Shown in pieces: positions 19,155 through 27,186 of a stretch of DNA of 64,000 nt. Both the position numbers and the translations under genes were made by a program. Below the pieces are notes generated by a model that was given only the letters and a program-made list of their open reading frames with translations, was not told where the DNA came from and did no database searches. Location of the stretch: positions 8,060,001-8,124,000 of the forward strand of contig NZ_CP015098.1 in assembly GCF_001611795.1 (NCBI RefSeq), in the 5' to 3' direction. Source of the stretch: Streptomyces qaidamensis (GTDB lineage Bacteria; Actinomycetota; Actinomycetes; Streptomycetales; Streptomycetaceae). Positions within the stretch are counted from its first letter, which is position 1; every line of letters starts with the position of its first letter.

Positions 19155-19162
19155 CACCGCCG

Positions 19163-20737
19163 ATGCTGTGCGCCAGGCTGACCAACGCCCGTTTCCTCAC
19201 CATGGATCCGGACCATCCGGTCGCTCATGACCTGGGCATCTGGCAGGGCCGGATCGTGGGCCTCGACGAGGCCGTGACCTCCCTGCCCGCCCGGGAGGTC
19301 GTCGACCTGCACGGTGCCACGGTGCTGCCGGGGTTCATCGACGCCCATGTCCACCTCGCCTGGACCGGGTTCAAGCAGAACACCCCGAGCATCGCGGGCC
19401 TCACCCGCGTCGACGACGTCCTCGCGGTCGTGTCCGAGGCCGTCGCCCGCACCCGCGCCCCCGGCGACTGGGTGAGCATCGCCGGCTACGACCAGCGCGC
19501 CCTGGGCCGCCATCTGACCGCCGCCGACCTCGACAAGGTCAGCGACGGACGCAAGCTCTACCTGCTGCACGACTCCGGGCACGGCTGCGTGGTCAACACC
19601 GCCGTCCTGGACCTGCTCCCCACAGGCATCCCGCACGAGAGCGGCTTCCTCGCCGAGCAGGCCATGGGCGCCGCCCGCGCCCTTCGTCTGCCGCACTCCC
19701 AGGCGGACCTGGCCGAGGCGATCGGCCGCGCGGCGCGCACCTGCCTCACCGAGGGCGTCACCGCCTGCGCCGAAGCGGGCATCGGCGGAACCCTGTTCGG
19801 CCACAGCCCCGTCGAACTCGGCGCCTACCAACGTGCCCGGGACGAGGGCCTGCTGCCGCTGCGCGTCCAGCTCATGGTGTCGGCGGACCGGCTGAGCCCC
19901 GTCACCGCGCATGAGACCGACGGCATCCCGAGGGCCCTCGGCCTCGGCCTGCGCACCGGGTTCGGCGACGACCGGCTCTCCGTCGGCGCGCTGAAGGTCT
20001 ACACCGACGGCGGCATGATGGCCCGGACGGCCGCGCTGACCAGCCCGTACGAAGGGCTCGACCACGCCGGGCAGTTGCAGGACGACCCGGATGTGCTCAC
20101 CGGCCTCATCGTGGACGGCCATCTCGCCGGCTGGCAGCTCGCCGTGCACGCGATCGGCGACCGCGCGGCGGACATCGCCCTCGACGCGATCGAGCGCGCC
20201 CAGCGGATCCGGCCCCGCCCCGAGGCGCGCCACCGCATCGAACACGCCGGGCTCATCCGGCCCGACCAGCTCCCGCGCATGGCGCGACTCGGCCTGAGCG
20301 CGGTCGTCCAGCCCAACTTCCTGCGCTACTTCGGCGACGACTACGCCTCCGTCATGGGCGAGGAACGAGCCCCCTGGATGTACCGGGGCCGAGCCTTCCT
20401 GGAGCACGGCATTCCCCTGGTGGGCAGTTCCGACCGGCCGGTCGCCGACGGATCGCCCCTGCGCGCCGTCCAGTTCATGGTCGAGCGCGCCTCGACCTCC
20501 GGGCAGCTCATCGGCCCGGACGAAGCCATCACCGTCGATGAGGCCCTGTACGCCCACACCGTCGCCGGCGCCCGCGCCTGCCACTGGGACGACCGCCTGG
20601 GCAGCCTCACCCCCGGCAAACACGCCGACCTGGTCGTCCTCGGCGACGACCCCCGGAGCGTCGACACCTCGCGCATCGGCGACATCGAGGTGGTGGAGAC
20701 GTACGTGGACGGCCGCCCGAGCCGCCCGCGCGACTGA
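19163..20737 (+). CDS. amidohydrolase of the YtcJ/formamide-deformylase type
   Basis: A 524-residue amidohydrolase-3 family metal-dependent hydrolase. Visible motifs: GFIDAHVHLAW (HxH metal ligands, about residue 57), a KVYTDGGMM strand around 280, VHAIGDRAADIALDAIE (metal His, about 330), HRIEHAGLI (about 357), and the closing GSSDRPVADGSPL with the catalytic Asp. The C-terminal TPGKHADLVVLGDDP is typical. The start is ATG 19163, 8 nt after the cchK stop, which links it to the iron-controlled transcript. The family includes N-substituted formamide deformylases, so formyl-hydroxyornithine or coelichelin is a possible substrate; this is speculation, and a general amidase role is equally possible. 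Confidence 0.8.
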   Translation: MLCARLTNARFLTMDPDHPVAHDLGIWQGRIVGLDEAVTSLPAREVVDLHGATVLPGFIDAHVHLAWTGFKQNTPSIAGLTRVDDVLAVVSEAVARTRAPGDWVSIAGYDQRALGRHLTAADLDKVSDGRKLYLLHDSGHGCVVNTAVLDLLPTGIPHESGFLAEQAMGAARALRLPHSQADLAEAIGRAARTCLTEGVTACAEAGIGGTLFGHSPVELGAYQRARDEGLLPLRVQLMVSADRLSPVTAHETDGIPRALGLGLRTGFGDDRLSVGALKVYTDGGMMARTAALTSPYEGLDHAGQLQDDPDVLTGLIVDGHLAGWQLAVHAIGDRAADIALDAIERAQRIRPRPEARHRIEHAGLIRPDQLPRMARLGLSAVVQPNFLRYFGDDYASVMGEERAPWMYRGRAFLEHGIPLVGSSDRPVADGSPLRAVQFMVERASTSGQLIGPDEAITVDEALYAHTVAGARACHWDDRLGSLTPGKHADLVVLGDDPRSVDTSRIGDIEVVETYVDGRPSRPRD

Positions 20738-20767
20738 TCCCCGGTCCAGGACCGAGGAAGGAACCCC

Positions 20768-21289
20768 TTGACCACGGCCATGCCGCGCCCTGCCGCGCTG
20801 CCACGCGCCCTTGACACACCGCCACCCGCCCCGCGCACCGCCCGCCCGGACGAGGCCACCGCCCTGGCCGCCCTGTCCCGGCCCTTCGTGCGCTCGGGCG
20901 CGCTGCGCGAACGTCCCGTCTCCCTCTACGCCGCCCACGCGGCCGACTTCCTGGTCCTGGAGGCCCCTGACGGCACACTCGACGGCTGTGTGGGCCTGCG
21001 CGCCTACCCCGCGGACGCGCGGGAGGACGGCGAACTCGCGGGCGTCGTCTACAACTTCTGCGTGGCAGCACACCGGCAGGGGAGCGGAGCGGGAGCCGGG
21101 CTCTTACGCGCGGTGCTCGTCACGGCGCGCGCCCGGTCGCTCGGCGCCCTGTTCACGGCGACCACGGGGAGCGCCGGACTGTTCCTCCGCCATGGCTTCA
21201 CGCCCACCGCCGCGCACCGTGCGCCGCGGACCTGGGCGCAGTCCCTGGACCCGCGGCGCGACGCGCGCGTCCTGATCAGGACCTGGTGA
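20768..21289 (+). CDS. N-acetylglutamate synthase-like GNAT
   Basis: A 173-residue GNAT acetyltransferase resembling the short actinobacterial N-acetylglutamate synthase (Rv2747 type): SRPFVRSGALRERPVSLYAAH aligns with its glutamate-binding N-terminal segment, VGLRAYPAD and GELAGVVYNFCVAAHRQGSG give the acetyl-CoA strand and Q/RxxGxG loop, and FLRHGFTP is the family tail. It would acetylate glutamate, step one of ornithine synthesis. TTG start behind GAGGAAGGA (20754-20762); an ATG 12 nt further in is too far from it. Codon 113 is TTA. It lies 30 nt after the amidohydrolase and its 3' end overlaps the convergent argB-like gene by 14 bp. Confidence 0.75.
   Translation: MTTAMPRPAALPRALDTPPPAPRTARPDEATALAALSRPFVRSGALRERPVSLYAAHAADFLVLEAPDGTLDGCVGLRAYPADAREDGELAGVVYNFCVAAHRQGSGAGAGLLRAVLVTARARSLGALFTATTGSAGLFLRHGFTPTAAHRAPRTWAQSLDPRRDARVLIRTW
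21104..21106 (+). promoter_or_regulatory. TTA codon in NAGS-like gene (codon 113)
   Basis: In frame CTC-TTA-CGC encodes Leu-Leu-Arg of GLLRAVLV. This makes translation of the putative ornithine-supply enzyme bldA-dependent. Confidence 0.85.
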
Positions 21290-22163
21290 CGGCGTCGGGC
21301 ACCACGGTGGTGCCCGGGCTGGTCTCGGCGAGGACGCTGCGCAGCACCGCGTGCGGCACGCGCCCGTCCACCACGTGCGCCTTGCGCACCCCGCCGCGGA
21401 CGGCCCGCAGACACCCCTCCATCTTGGGCAGCATCCCGCTCGCCAGCCCGGGCAGCAGTCCGTCCAGCGCACGGGCCGTCAGACGCCCGATGACCTCGGT
21501 GCTGCGCGGCCAGTCCGCGTACAGGCCCTCGACATCGGTGAGCATCACCAGCCGCTCCGCGTCGAGAGCGACGGCGAGGGCCGCAGCCGCGAGATCGGCG
21601 TTCACGTTGTAGACCTGCCCGTCCGCGCCACGGGCCACGGGTGAGACGACGGGGATGTGGTCCTGCTCCAGCAGTGCGCGCACCATGGCCGGGTTGACGT
21701 CGACGACGTCGCCGACGAGGCCGATGTCCACCGCCCGCCCGTCGACCCGGGCCGGCCGCCGCACGGCCGTCATCGTGTGCGCGTCCTCCCCGGTCAGACC
21801 CACCGCGAAGGGACCGTGGGCGTTGATGTGGCCGACCAGCTCCCGCTGGACGCGACCCGTCAGCACCATGCGCACCACGTCCATGGTCTCGGGCGTGGTC
21901 ACCCGCAGCCCCGCCTCGAACCGGGTCTCCAGCCCGAGCCGGTCGAGCATCGCGCTGATCTGCGGCCCACCACCGTGCACGACGACCGGCCGCAGGCCCG
22001 CGCGCCACAACTCCACGACGTCCTGGGCGAAAGTCAGTTGAAGCCCTGGGTCCACCATGGCGTTGCCGCCGAACTTGACGACGACCACCTTGCCCCGCAA
22101 CCCCTCGGGCCAGGGCAGCGCCCAGCTGAACGGATCCCCTTGTCGGGCTGCTGTCACGCTCAC
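21276..22163 (-). CDS. argB: acetylglutamate kinase paralogue, iron-box controlled
   Basis: A 295-residue amino-acid-kinase-family protein with the NAGK pattern: VVVKFGGNAMVDPGL at the N-terminus, VVVHGGGPQISAML (substrate/ATP loop), RFEAGLRVTTPETMDVVRMVLTGRVQRELVG (glutamate-binding segment), YNVNADLAAAALAVAL, and LPKMEGCLRAVRGGVRKAHVVDGR. It phosphorylates N-acetylglutamate, step two of ornithine synthesis. GTG 22163 is the start: GGAG sits 7 nt upstream. An iron box lies 40 nt upstream of the start, so this is probably not the housekeeping argB but an iron-regulated copy feeding ornithine to coelichelin. The alternative, a resistance or moonlighting copy, is less likely. Confidence 0.88.
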   Translation of the reverse strand: MSVTAARQGDPFSWALPWPEGLRGKVVVVKFGGNAMVDPGLQLTFAQDVVELWRAGLRPVVVHGGGPQISAMLDRLGLETRFEAGLRVTTPETMDVVRMVLTGRVQRELVGHINAHGPFAVGLTGEDAHTMTAVRRPARVDGRAVDIGLVGDVVDVNPAMVRALLEQDHIPVVSPVARGADGQVYNVNADLAAAALAVALDAERLVMLTDVEGLYADWPRSTEVIGRLTARALDGLLPGLASGMLPKMEGCLRAVRGGVRKAHVVDGRVPHAVLRSVLAETSPGTTVVPDAVTRS

Positions 22164-22202
22164 GCGGTCACTCCGTTTCGGTCCGGACGGCCCGAGGGTC
22201 AA

Positions 22203-22221
22203 TTAACTTAGCCTAACCTAA
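22203..22221 (-). promoter_or_regulatory. iron box upstream of argB-like gene
   Basis: TTAACTTAGCCTAACCTAA on the plus strand matches the DmdR1 box at about 16 of 19 positions, with the AGCCTAACCTAA half perfect. It is 40 nt before the GTG start of the argB-like gene and 105 nt before the divergent secreted-protein gene, which could also feel it. Confidence 0.8.
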
Positions 22222-22325
22222 CTTGAGAATGTACATCCGGTCTAGATCAAGCAAAGTTCATGGGCATGACAGTGTTCGGAATGCCACGATCCTCTTCACA
22301 TCCGCGACCTATCGATGGAGTTGTG

Positions 22326-22841
22326 ATGAGGAGTGCCCGCTTCAGGGCCAAGTCGGCCGCCGTCGCCATGTCCTTCGCGGCCGTGGCGGCCGTGACAGCG
22401 ACCGCCCACCCGGCGAACGCGGCGGAGTACACCGTCACGGACAACTGTGACGTTCCGTGGATCACCTGCTCCTACGGTGACCTGTGGCTGTTCTACAACT
22501 CCAAGGACATCGCCATCCAGGACGGCTACATCAAGTCGGCGTACACGACGTTCTACAGCAACGTGTCCGACCACTGGGGCACGAGCCAGTACCAGGGATC
22601 GTCACTGACGACCTACCGGTACGTCTTCGGCAACGGCGGCAACGGCAACGGCCAGTACATGAAGAACAACGCGGCGTCCGTGCAGAACTGCGCCCGGGAC
22701 GACAACTACCGCGTGTACTTCAGCTCCGGCTACGGCGGCACCTCTCAGTACTTCGCGAAAAACGGTCCGTACGGGGACTGCAACATCACGAACCTGATCA
22801 CCGCCCTGAAGAACAACAACGCTTCCTCCCACTTCGCATAA
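22326..22841 (+). CDS. small secreted protein, first gene of envelope cassette
   Basis: A 171-residue protein with a Sec signal peptide: basic RSARFRAKS, a hydrophobic core and AHPANAAEYT with likely cleavage after ANA or NAA (about residue 32). The mature part has four cysteines (two near the start, DNCDVPWITCS, and NCARDD, GDCNI), many Tyr, Asn and Gly, and ends SSHFA. The cysteines probably form two disulfides. It loosely resembles small secreted inhibitor/lectin-like Streptomyces proteins (for example I36 inhibitors), but I do not recognise the family. The ATG follows GGAG by 8 nt. The next gene starts 12 nt after the stop. Confidence 0.75.
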   Translation: MRSARFRAKSAAVAMSFAAVAAVTATAHPANAAEYTVTDNCDVPWITCSYGDLWLFYNSKDIAIQDGYIKSAYTTFYSNVSDHWGTSQYQGSSLTTYRYVFGNGGNGNGQYMKNNAASVQNCARDDNYRVYFSSGYGGTSQYFAKNGPYGDCNITNLITALKNNNASSHFA

Positions 22842-22853
22842 GAAGGAACCCGC

Positions 22854-23861
22854 GTGAAGCGCATCAAGCGGACGGCCACCGCGGTCGCCCTGACCGCCTC
22901 GGCCCTCCTGGTCAGTGCCTGCTCCTCCGGCGCCGCCCCGGACACCACCCAGAACGCGGCCGACGGCAAACCGATCGTGAACAAGGAGAACTGGCCCGAG
23001 AAGGTCCCCACCTCCGGCCTGACCAAGAACCTGACCCTGCCGCTGGAGGCGTACATGGCCTCCTACGAGGACCAGGTCACCGTCGAGCAGGCCGCCGGTG
23101 ATCTCCAGCAGTCCTGTATGAAGGACTACGGCATCGACCTGACACTGCCGAAGGCGGGCGCCAACCCGCCGCCCAGCGACAACGATGCCAACATCGAACG
23201 CCGTTACGGCATTTCCGACCGGGCCGAGGCCGAGAAGTACGGCTACGAGCTGCCCCCGGCGCTGCGGGAGCACACCGAGCAGACCATGCGTGATCTGTCC
23301 GGTGCCGAGGTCGAGGTCCTGACCGGTCACACCAAGCCCGAGGCTCCCGCGGTGGCCAAGGCGGGTCAGCCGGTCGCCGCCCCCGCCCGGGGCGTGAAGC
23401 CCGCCCGGGCGGAGTACAACGGGAAGGCGCTGAAGCCGGGCGGCTGCATCGGCTGGTCCAAGGACCGGCTCGGTGTGAAGGACGCCGACCCGGTCGTCGT
23501 CGCGCAGCTCGCCGGGGACAGCCTGACGGAGTCGATGAAGGACGAGAAGGTCGTCAAGGCCATCGCCGCGTGGTCCTCCTGCATGGCCGGCAAGGGGCAC
23601 GCGGGACTCGCCGATCCCTACAAGGCGATGGACCAGGGCGTCACGGCGGACGGCGAGCCGACGAAGGAGTCCATCGCCCTCGCGGTCGACGACATCGACT
23701 GCAAGGAGCAGACCGACCTGGTGAAGATCTGGTTCGCAGTGGAGTCGGCGATCCAGAACCGGCAGATCGCCGACGACCGGAGCCAGTTGACCGCCATCAA
23801 GCAGCAGCACGGCACGGAGGTCGCCGCGGCGCGCAAGCAGATGACGGCCTCCGCACGGTGA
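22854..23861 (+). CDS. lipoprotein of unknown function
   Basis: A 335-residue lipoprotein: KRIKRTATAVALTASALL, lipobox VSAC with Cys23, then a Ser/Ala-rich tether. The mature domain is charged and largely helical, with conserved-looking QQSCMKDYGID (about 85) and WSSCMAGKGH (about 245) segments, a pattern I associate with uncharacterised actinobacterial lipoproteins near cell wall genes. The C-terminal 50 residues (AVESAIQNRQIADD...) look like a coiled coil. GTG start after AGAAGGA; the stop overlaps the next start (GTGA). Function unknown. Confidence 0.8.
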   Translation: MKRIKRTATAVALTASALLVSACSSGAAPDTTQNAADGKPIVNKENWPEKVPTSGLTKNLTLPLEAYMASYEDQVTVEQAAGDLQQSCMKDYGIDLTLPKAGANPPPSDNDANIERRYGISDRAEAEKYGYELPPALREHTEQTMRDLSGAEVEVLTGHTKPEAPAVAKAGQPVAAPARGVKPARAEYNGKALKPGGCIGWSKDRLGVKDADPVVVAQLAGDSLTESMKDEKVVKAIAAWSSCMAGKGHAGLADPYKAMDQGVTADGEPTKESIALAVDDIDCKEQTDLVKIWFAVESAIQNRQIADDRSQLTAIKQQHGTEVAAARKQMTASAR

Positions 23862-24352
23862 GGACCAGCTCGGCAGCGCCCGCATCGCGCCTGGTGCGGG
23901 CCCTGTGCCTGATCGCGGCAGGCCTGCTGGCCGCGGGGTGTACGGACGGGGCCGCCGACCCGGCCCCCACCCCGTCGCAGCGGCCGGCGACTCCGAGCGC
24001 GGAGCAGAGCAGTCCGCAGGCGCGCCCGTCGCCGGTGGCTTCGGTCCACTCCGAAGGCCGTACGCGGGTCCTGGAGTACGGAGACCTGCGCGTGCGCGCC
24101 ACGCCGGGAAGCAATGGTGTGCGTACCGAGATCGAGGTGGCCAACACCTACGAGCGGGATACGACGTACTCGGTCCAGATCAGCATCGCCGACGGCAAGG
24201 GCTGGACCGCCTACAACCGCTTCTGGCTTCAGGACGTCCCCCCGGGAAAAACCGGCCGGGGCGAAGCGGTGATCGGCTCCAGGGACATGGGACCGATTCC
24301 GCAGGAACCGAAGATTTTCGTCGACGAGTTCACCCCCATCACCGACCGGTAA
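23858..24352 (+). CDS. small lipoprotein
   Basis: A 164-residue lipoprotein translated from GTG overlapping the previous stop (GTGA). Signal: RTSSAAPASRLVRALCLIAAG, lipobox LAAGC with Cys28. A Pro/Ser/Ala-rich linker to about residue 65 is followed by a compact beta-type domain (VLEYGDLRVRATPGSNGVRT ... FVDEFTPITDR) that looks immunoglobulin-like. No family recognised. Coupling to the larger lipoprotein suggests the two act together on the outer membrane face. Confidence 0.8.
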   Translation: MRTSSAAPASRLVRALCLIAAGLLAAGCTDGAADPAPTPSQRPATPSAEQSSPQARPSPVASVHSEGRTRVLEYGDLRVRATPGSNGVRTEIEVANTYERDTTYSVQISIADGKGWTAYNRFWLQDVPPGKTGRGEAVIGSRDMGPIPQEPKIFVDEFTPITDR

Positions 24353-24376
24353 CAGAACGAAGGGCTGCTTGTCGCC

Positions 24377-26755
24377 ATGGCTGACGAAATGGTGCTGCAG
24401 GCTCAGAAATGGGTCAACGCCACCTACAAGAACGTTTCCGGCTACAACCTTGTCACGGAAGACGGCAAGACTGGCTGGAACACCATGTACTCCCTGACGC
24501 GCGCGCTGCAACACGAACTCGGCATCACCGCACTGTCCAACGCGTTCGGGCCGACGACGCTTTCGACGCTGCAGGCCAAGGGCTCCATCAAGGTCGGCGA
24601 GTCCAACGAGAACATCGTCAAGATCATCCAGTGTGCGATGTACTGCAAGGGCTACAGTGCCGGCGCCATCGACGGGCAGATGTCCCAGGCGACCCAGACC
24701 GGCATCAACACGATGATGCAGCACATGGGTCTTTCGGCGGTCTACCTCGACGGCACCGTACGCCCCAAGGTGTTCAAGGCCCTGCTGACCATGGACGCCT
24801 ACATATTCCTGTCCGGCGGACTGGAACAGATCCGCTTCATGCAGCAGTGGCTCAACGGCCGCTACTTCGAGAAGTCCACCTTCTTCATCGGCCCGTGCGA
24901 CGGATTCTTCTCCCGGGACGCCCAGCAGGCGCTGATGAAGGGGATCCAGTACGAGTCGGGCATTCCCGAGGACCAGGCCACCGGTGTGTTCGGTCCCGGC
25001 ACCGTCGCCGGTCTGAAGGCCCACACCCTCGCGCAGGGCGACAGCGGCACGTGGGTGCAGCTCTTCACCGGCGCGTGCGTGGCGAACGGCCCCTCAAACA
25101 CCAGTGGTGACATCGCCACTTTCGGCAACACCTTCGACGCGGACCTCACGGACTGGGTCAGGAAGTTCCAGAGTTTCTCCGCGATCAGCGAGAGCGGCAA
25201 GGCCGACTTCGACACCTGGGCACAGCTGCTGGTCTCCTACGGCAACCCCGATCGCCCGGTCAACGCCTGCGACACCCGCTTCACCATCACCGCCGAGCGG
25301 GCAGCGGCCCTCTACGACGCCGGGTACCGTGCCGTGGGCCGCTACCTGGACGAGCCGGCCTCGAGCACCCTCAACAAGGAGATCCAGCCGGGCGAGCTGG
25401 ACGCCATCTTCTCCGCCGGGCTGAGCGTCATACCCATCTGGCAGTACGACGCGAGCAGTCTCGCCGACTTCAAGTACGGCAACGGCTACCTGCACGGCAG
25501 CCTGGCGCACGGCCGGGCCGAGGGGTACGGCTTCAACAGGAGCACGGTCATCTACTTCGCGGTCGACTACGACGCCACCGCGGCGGACATGGACCGGATC
25601 ATCGACTACTTCTCGGGCGTGAACGACGCCCTCAAGAGCAATGGCAGCAAGTACATAGCCGGTGTCTACGGCTCACGAAACGTGTGCGCCAGCGTTTCCG
25701 GGGGCGCCTATGTGCCGTACGCGTACGTCTCCGGTATGTCCTACGGTTTCTCCGGCAACCTAGGCTTCCCGCTGCCGCAGAACTGGACGTTCAACCAGAT
25801 CAAGGAGTTCGACTTCGCCAGCGGGTCGGACACCTTCGGACTGGACCGGGTGGCGCACCGCCCCGGATCCGACTTCGGGCAGAAGTCGGTCAACGACCCG
25901 GGCACCTCGGCGGTCGAAGAGTTCATCGCCTACGTCCAGGAGGTCTACGACGCCGCGGTCTCCTACGGCAAGGGCGATCCGGACGAACTCTCGTTGCAGT
26001 TCATGCGCTGGGACAAGTACACCGACTCCCGGTGGAGAGCGCTGTTCGGTGAGGTCGACGACGCGTTCATCACCTACGCCTCCGGCCGGGGGATCGGCCG
26101 GTCGAGAAACTTCGCGTACGCGGACCCGTCCATGGGTGTCGTCATCAATCCGGACCACCTGGTGGCGAGCGCCAGTGGTTACTTCCTCAAGGGAAATGCC
26201 GGAGTGGGCAAGGCGAACCGCGCCGAACTGGCGAGCTGGGGCGGAGACCTGCTCACCTTCTACGGCGAGTGGAGTCGCTCGGACAACGCCTCACCGCTGG
26301 ACTTCTGCCGCAAGACGCTGTGCCGTCCCGATGTGGCATCGACGTTCGCGCTGGGCGACCTCATCGAGGACATCGACGGCTTCCTGGTCGCTCAGCGCCT
26401 GAAGGACAACAGCGGCACGAACATCGTCGACGAACTGAAGAGAATCCTCATCGGCACTGGACATCTGACACGGTTCAGCGACTTCAAGCTGTACCGGTTC
26501 GGTGGTGCCACGAGCAACATCGGCACAACGGCGAAGGCGTTCCTGGAGGACCAGATCGACGACACCCTGCTGTCTTCCACCCGTGCGCTCCTCATCCAGC
26601 GGAACTGCCCCCTGGGCAAGGAGCCGTGGAACGAGTCCGACTCCGTCATGAGCGAGTTCTACGCGGGTTTCACCGAGACGCTGCAGAATCTCATCGATCA
26701 GCAAGTGGCCCGCCGAGCGCAGTTCCTCGCCGCGCAGAAGGCGGAAAAGGGGTAA
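24377..26755 (+). CDS. peptidoglycan-binding/DUF1906 glycoside-hydrolase-like protein
   Basis: A 792-residue protein with no visible signal peptide. Residues 1-145 and about 150-220 look like two peptidoglycan-binding repeats (VLQAQKWVN..., IIQCAMYCKGYSAGAIDGQ, FFIGPCDGFFSRDAQQALMKG). Residues about 300-500 form a DUF1906 (Rv2525c-like) TIM-barrel: FTITAERAAALYDAGYRAVG, SVIPIWQYDAS, VIYFAVDYDA, YIAGVYGSRNVC. Residues about 510-792 are a region I do not recognise. The domain set says cell wall glycan handling outside the cell, so lack of a secretion signal is odd unless export is non-classical or lysis-driven. Start is 24 nt after the lipoprotein stop, 5 nt before the next gene at its end. Confidence 0.8.
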   Translation: MADEMVLQAQKWVNATYKNVSGYNLVTEDGKTGWNTMYSLTRALQHELGITALSNAFGPTTLSTLQAKGSIKVGESNENIVKIIQCAMYCKGYSAGAIDGQMSQATQTGINTMMQHMGLSAVYLDGTVRPKVFKALLTMDAYIFLSGGLEQIRFMQQWLNGRYFEKSTFFIGPCDGFFSRDAQQALMKGIQYESGIPEDQATGVFGPGTVAGLKAHTLAQGDSGTWVQLFTGACVANGPSNTSGDIATFGNTFDADLTDWVRKFQSFSAISESGKADFDTWAQLLVSYGNPDRPVNACDTRFTITAERAAALYDAGYRAVGRYLDEPASSTLNKEIQPGELDAIFSAGLSVIPIWQYDASSLADFKYGNGYLHGSLAHGRAEGYGFNRSTVIYFAVDYDATAADMDRIIDYFSGVNDALKSNGSKYIAGVYGSRNVCASVSGGAYVPYAYVSGMSYGFSGNLGFPLPQNWTFNQIKEFDFASGSDTFGLDRVAHRPGSDFGQKSVNDPGTSAVEEFIAYVQEVYDAAVSYGKGDPDELSLQFMRWDKYTDSRWRALFGEVDDAFITYASGRGIGRSRNFAYADPSMGVVINPDHLVASASGYFLKGNAGVGKANRAELASWGGDLLTFYGEWSRSDNASPLDFCRKTLCRPDVASTFALGDLIEDIDGFLVAQRLKDNSGTNIVDELKRILIGTGHLTRFSDFKLYRFGGATSNIGTTAKAFLEDQIDDTLLSSTRALLIQRNCPLGKEPWNESDSVMSEFYAGFTETLQNLIDQQVARRAQFLAAQKAEKG

Positions 26756-26760
26756 CACAC

Positions 26761-27186
26761 ATGGTCCTGATGGGCGCGTTGCTCGTCGTCAGCGCGGTCA
26801 CCGCGGTGGTGGGCGTCGTGGTGATCCTCATCCTGCTGAGCCATCCGCCGCTGCCCCTGCCGAAGGTCTACGCGCTCATCGCCCTGATCCTGTTCTCCCT
26901 GGCGGTGGCGCTGTACTGCTACGGCTGGTTCTCGGTCAGCCTGGGAGGCCCCTTTCCCGAACTGTGCAAGAGCCAGAACGACGCCGGAGCCGAACTGGCG
27001 GCCATCAAGCAGCAGTACTGGCCCCTTCGCAGTGCCTGCCTGTACTCCGACGGGTCCACCGTGGAGTACGTCTCGATGTCGATCAACGTGATCGTGTGCC
27101 TGCTGGCGGGTTCCGGCCTCGTCTCGGCCGGCACCTCCGTATTCCTGCGCAAGCGTGTCGGACAATCTCCTGGAGCTACGTCATGA
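26761..27186 (+). CDS. small membrane protein of envelope cassette
   Basis: A 141-residue protein with three hydrophobic segments: LLVVSAVTAVVGVVVILILL (about 6-26), VYALIALILFSLAVALYCYGWF (about 36-58) and VIVCLLAGSGLVSAG (about 112-127). The loop between segments two and three (about 60-108) carries two cysteines (LCKSQ, SACLYSD), perhaps a disulfide if outside. The ATG follows the DUF1906 gene after 5 nt, and the stop overlaps the next start (ATGA). No family recognised. Confidence 0.7.
   Translation: MVLMGALLVVSAVTAVVGVVVILILLSHPPLPLPKVYALIALILFSLAVALYCYGWFSVSLGGPFPELCKSQNDAGAELAAIKQQYWPLRSACLYSDGSTVEYVSMSINVIVCLLAGSGLVSAGTSVFLRKRVGQSPGATS

Noticed and set aside
21049..22008. Long arginine/alanine-rich frame opposite and overlapping argB
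   Set aside because: Shadow frame of high-GC coding DNA with no family motif; the argB frame explains the region.
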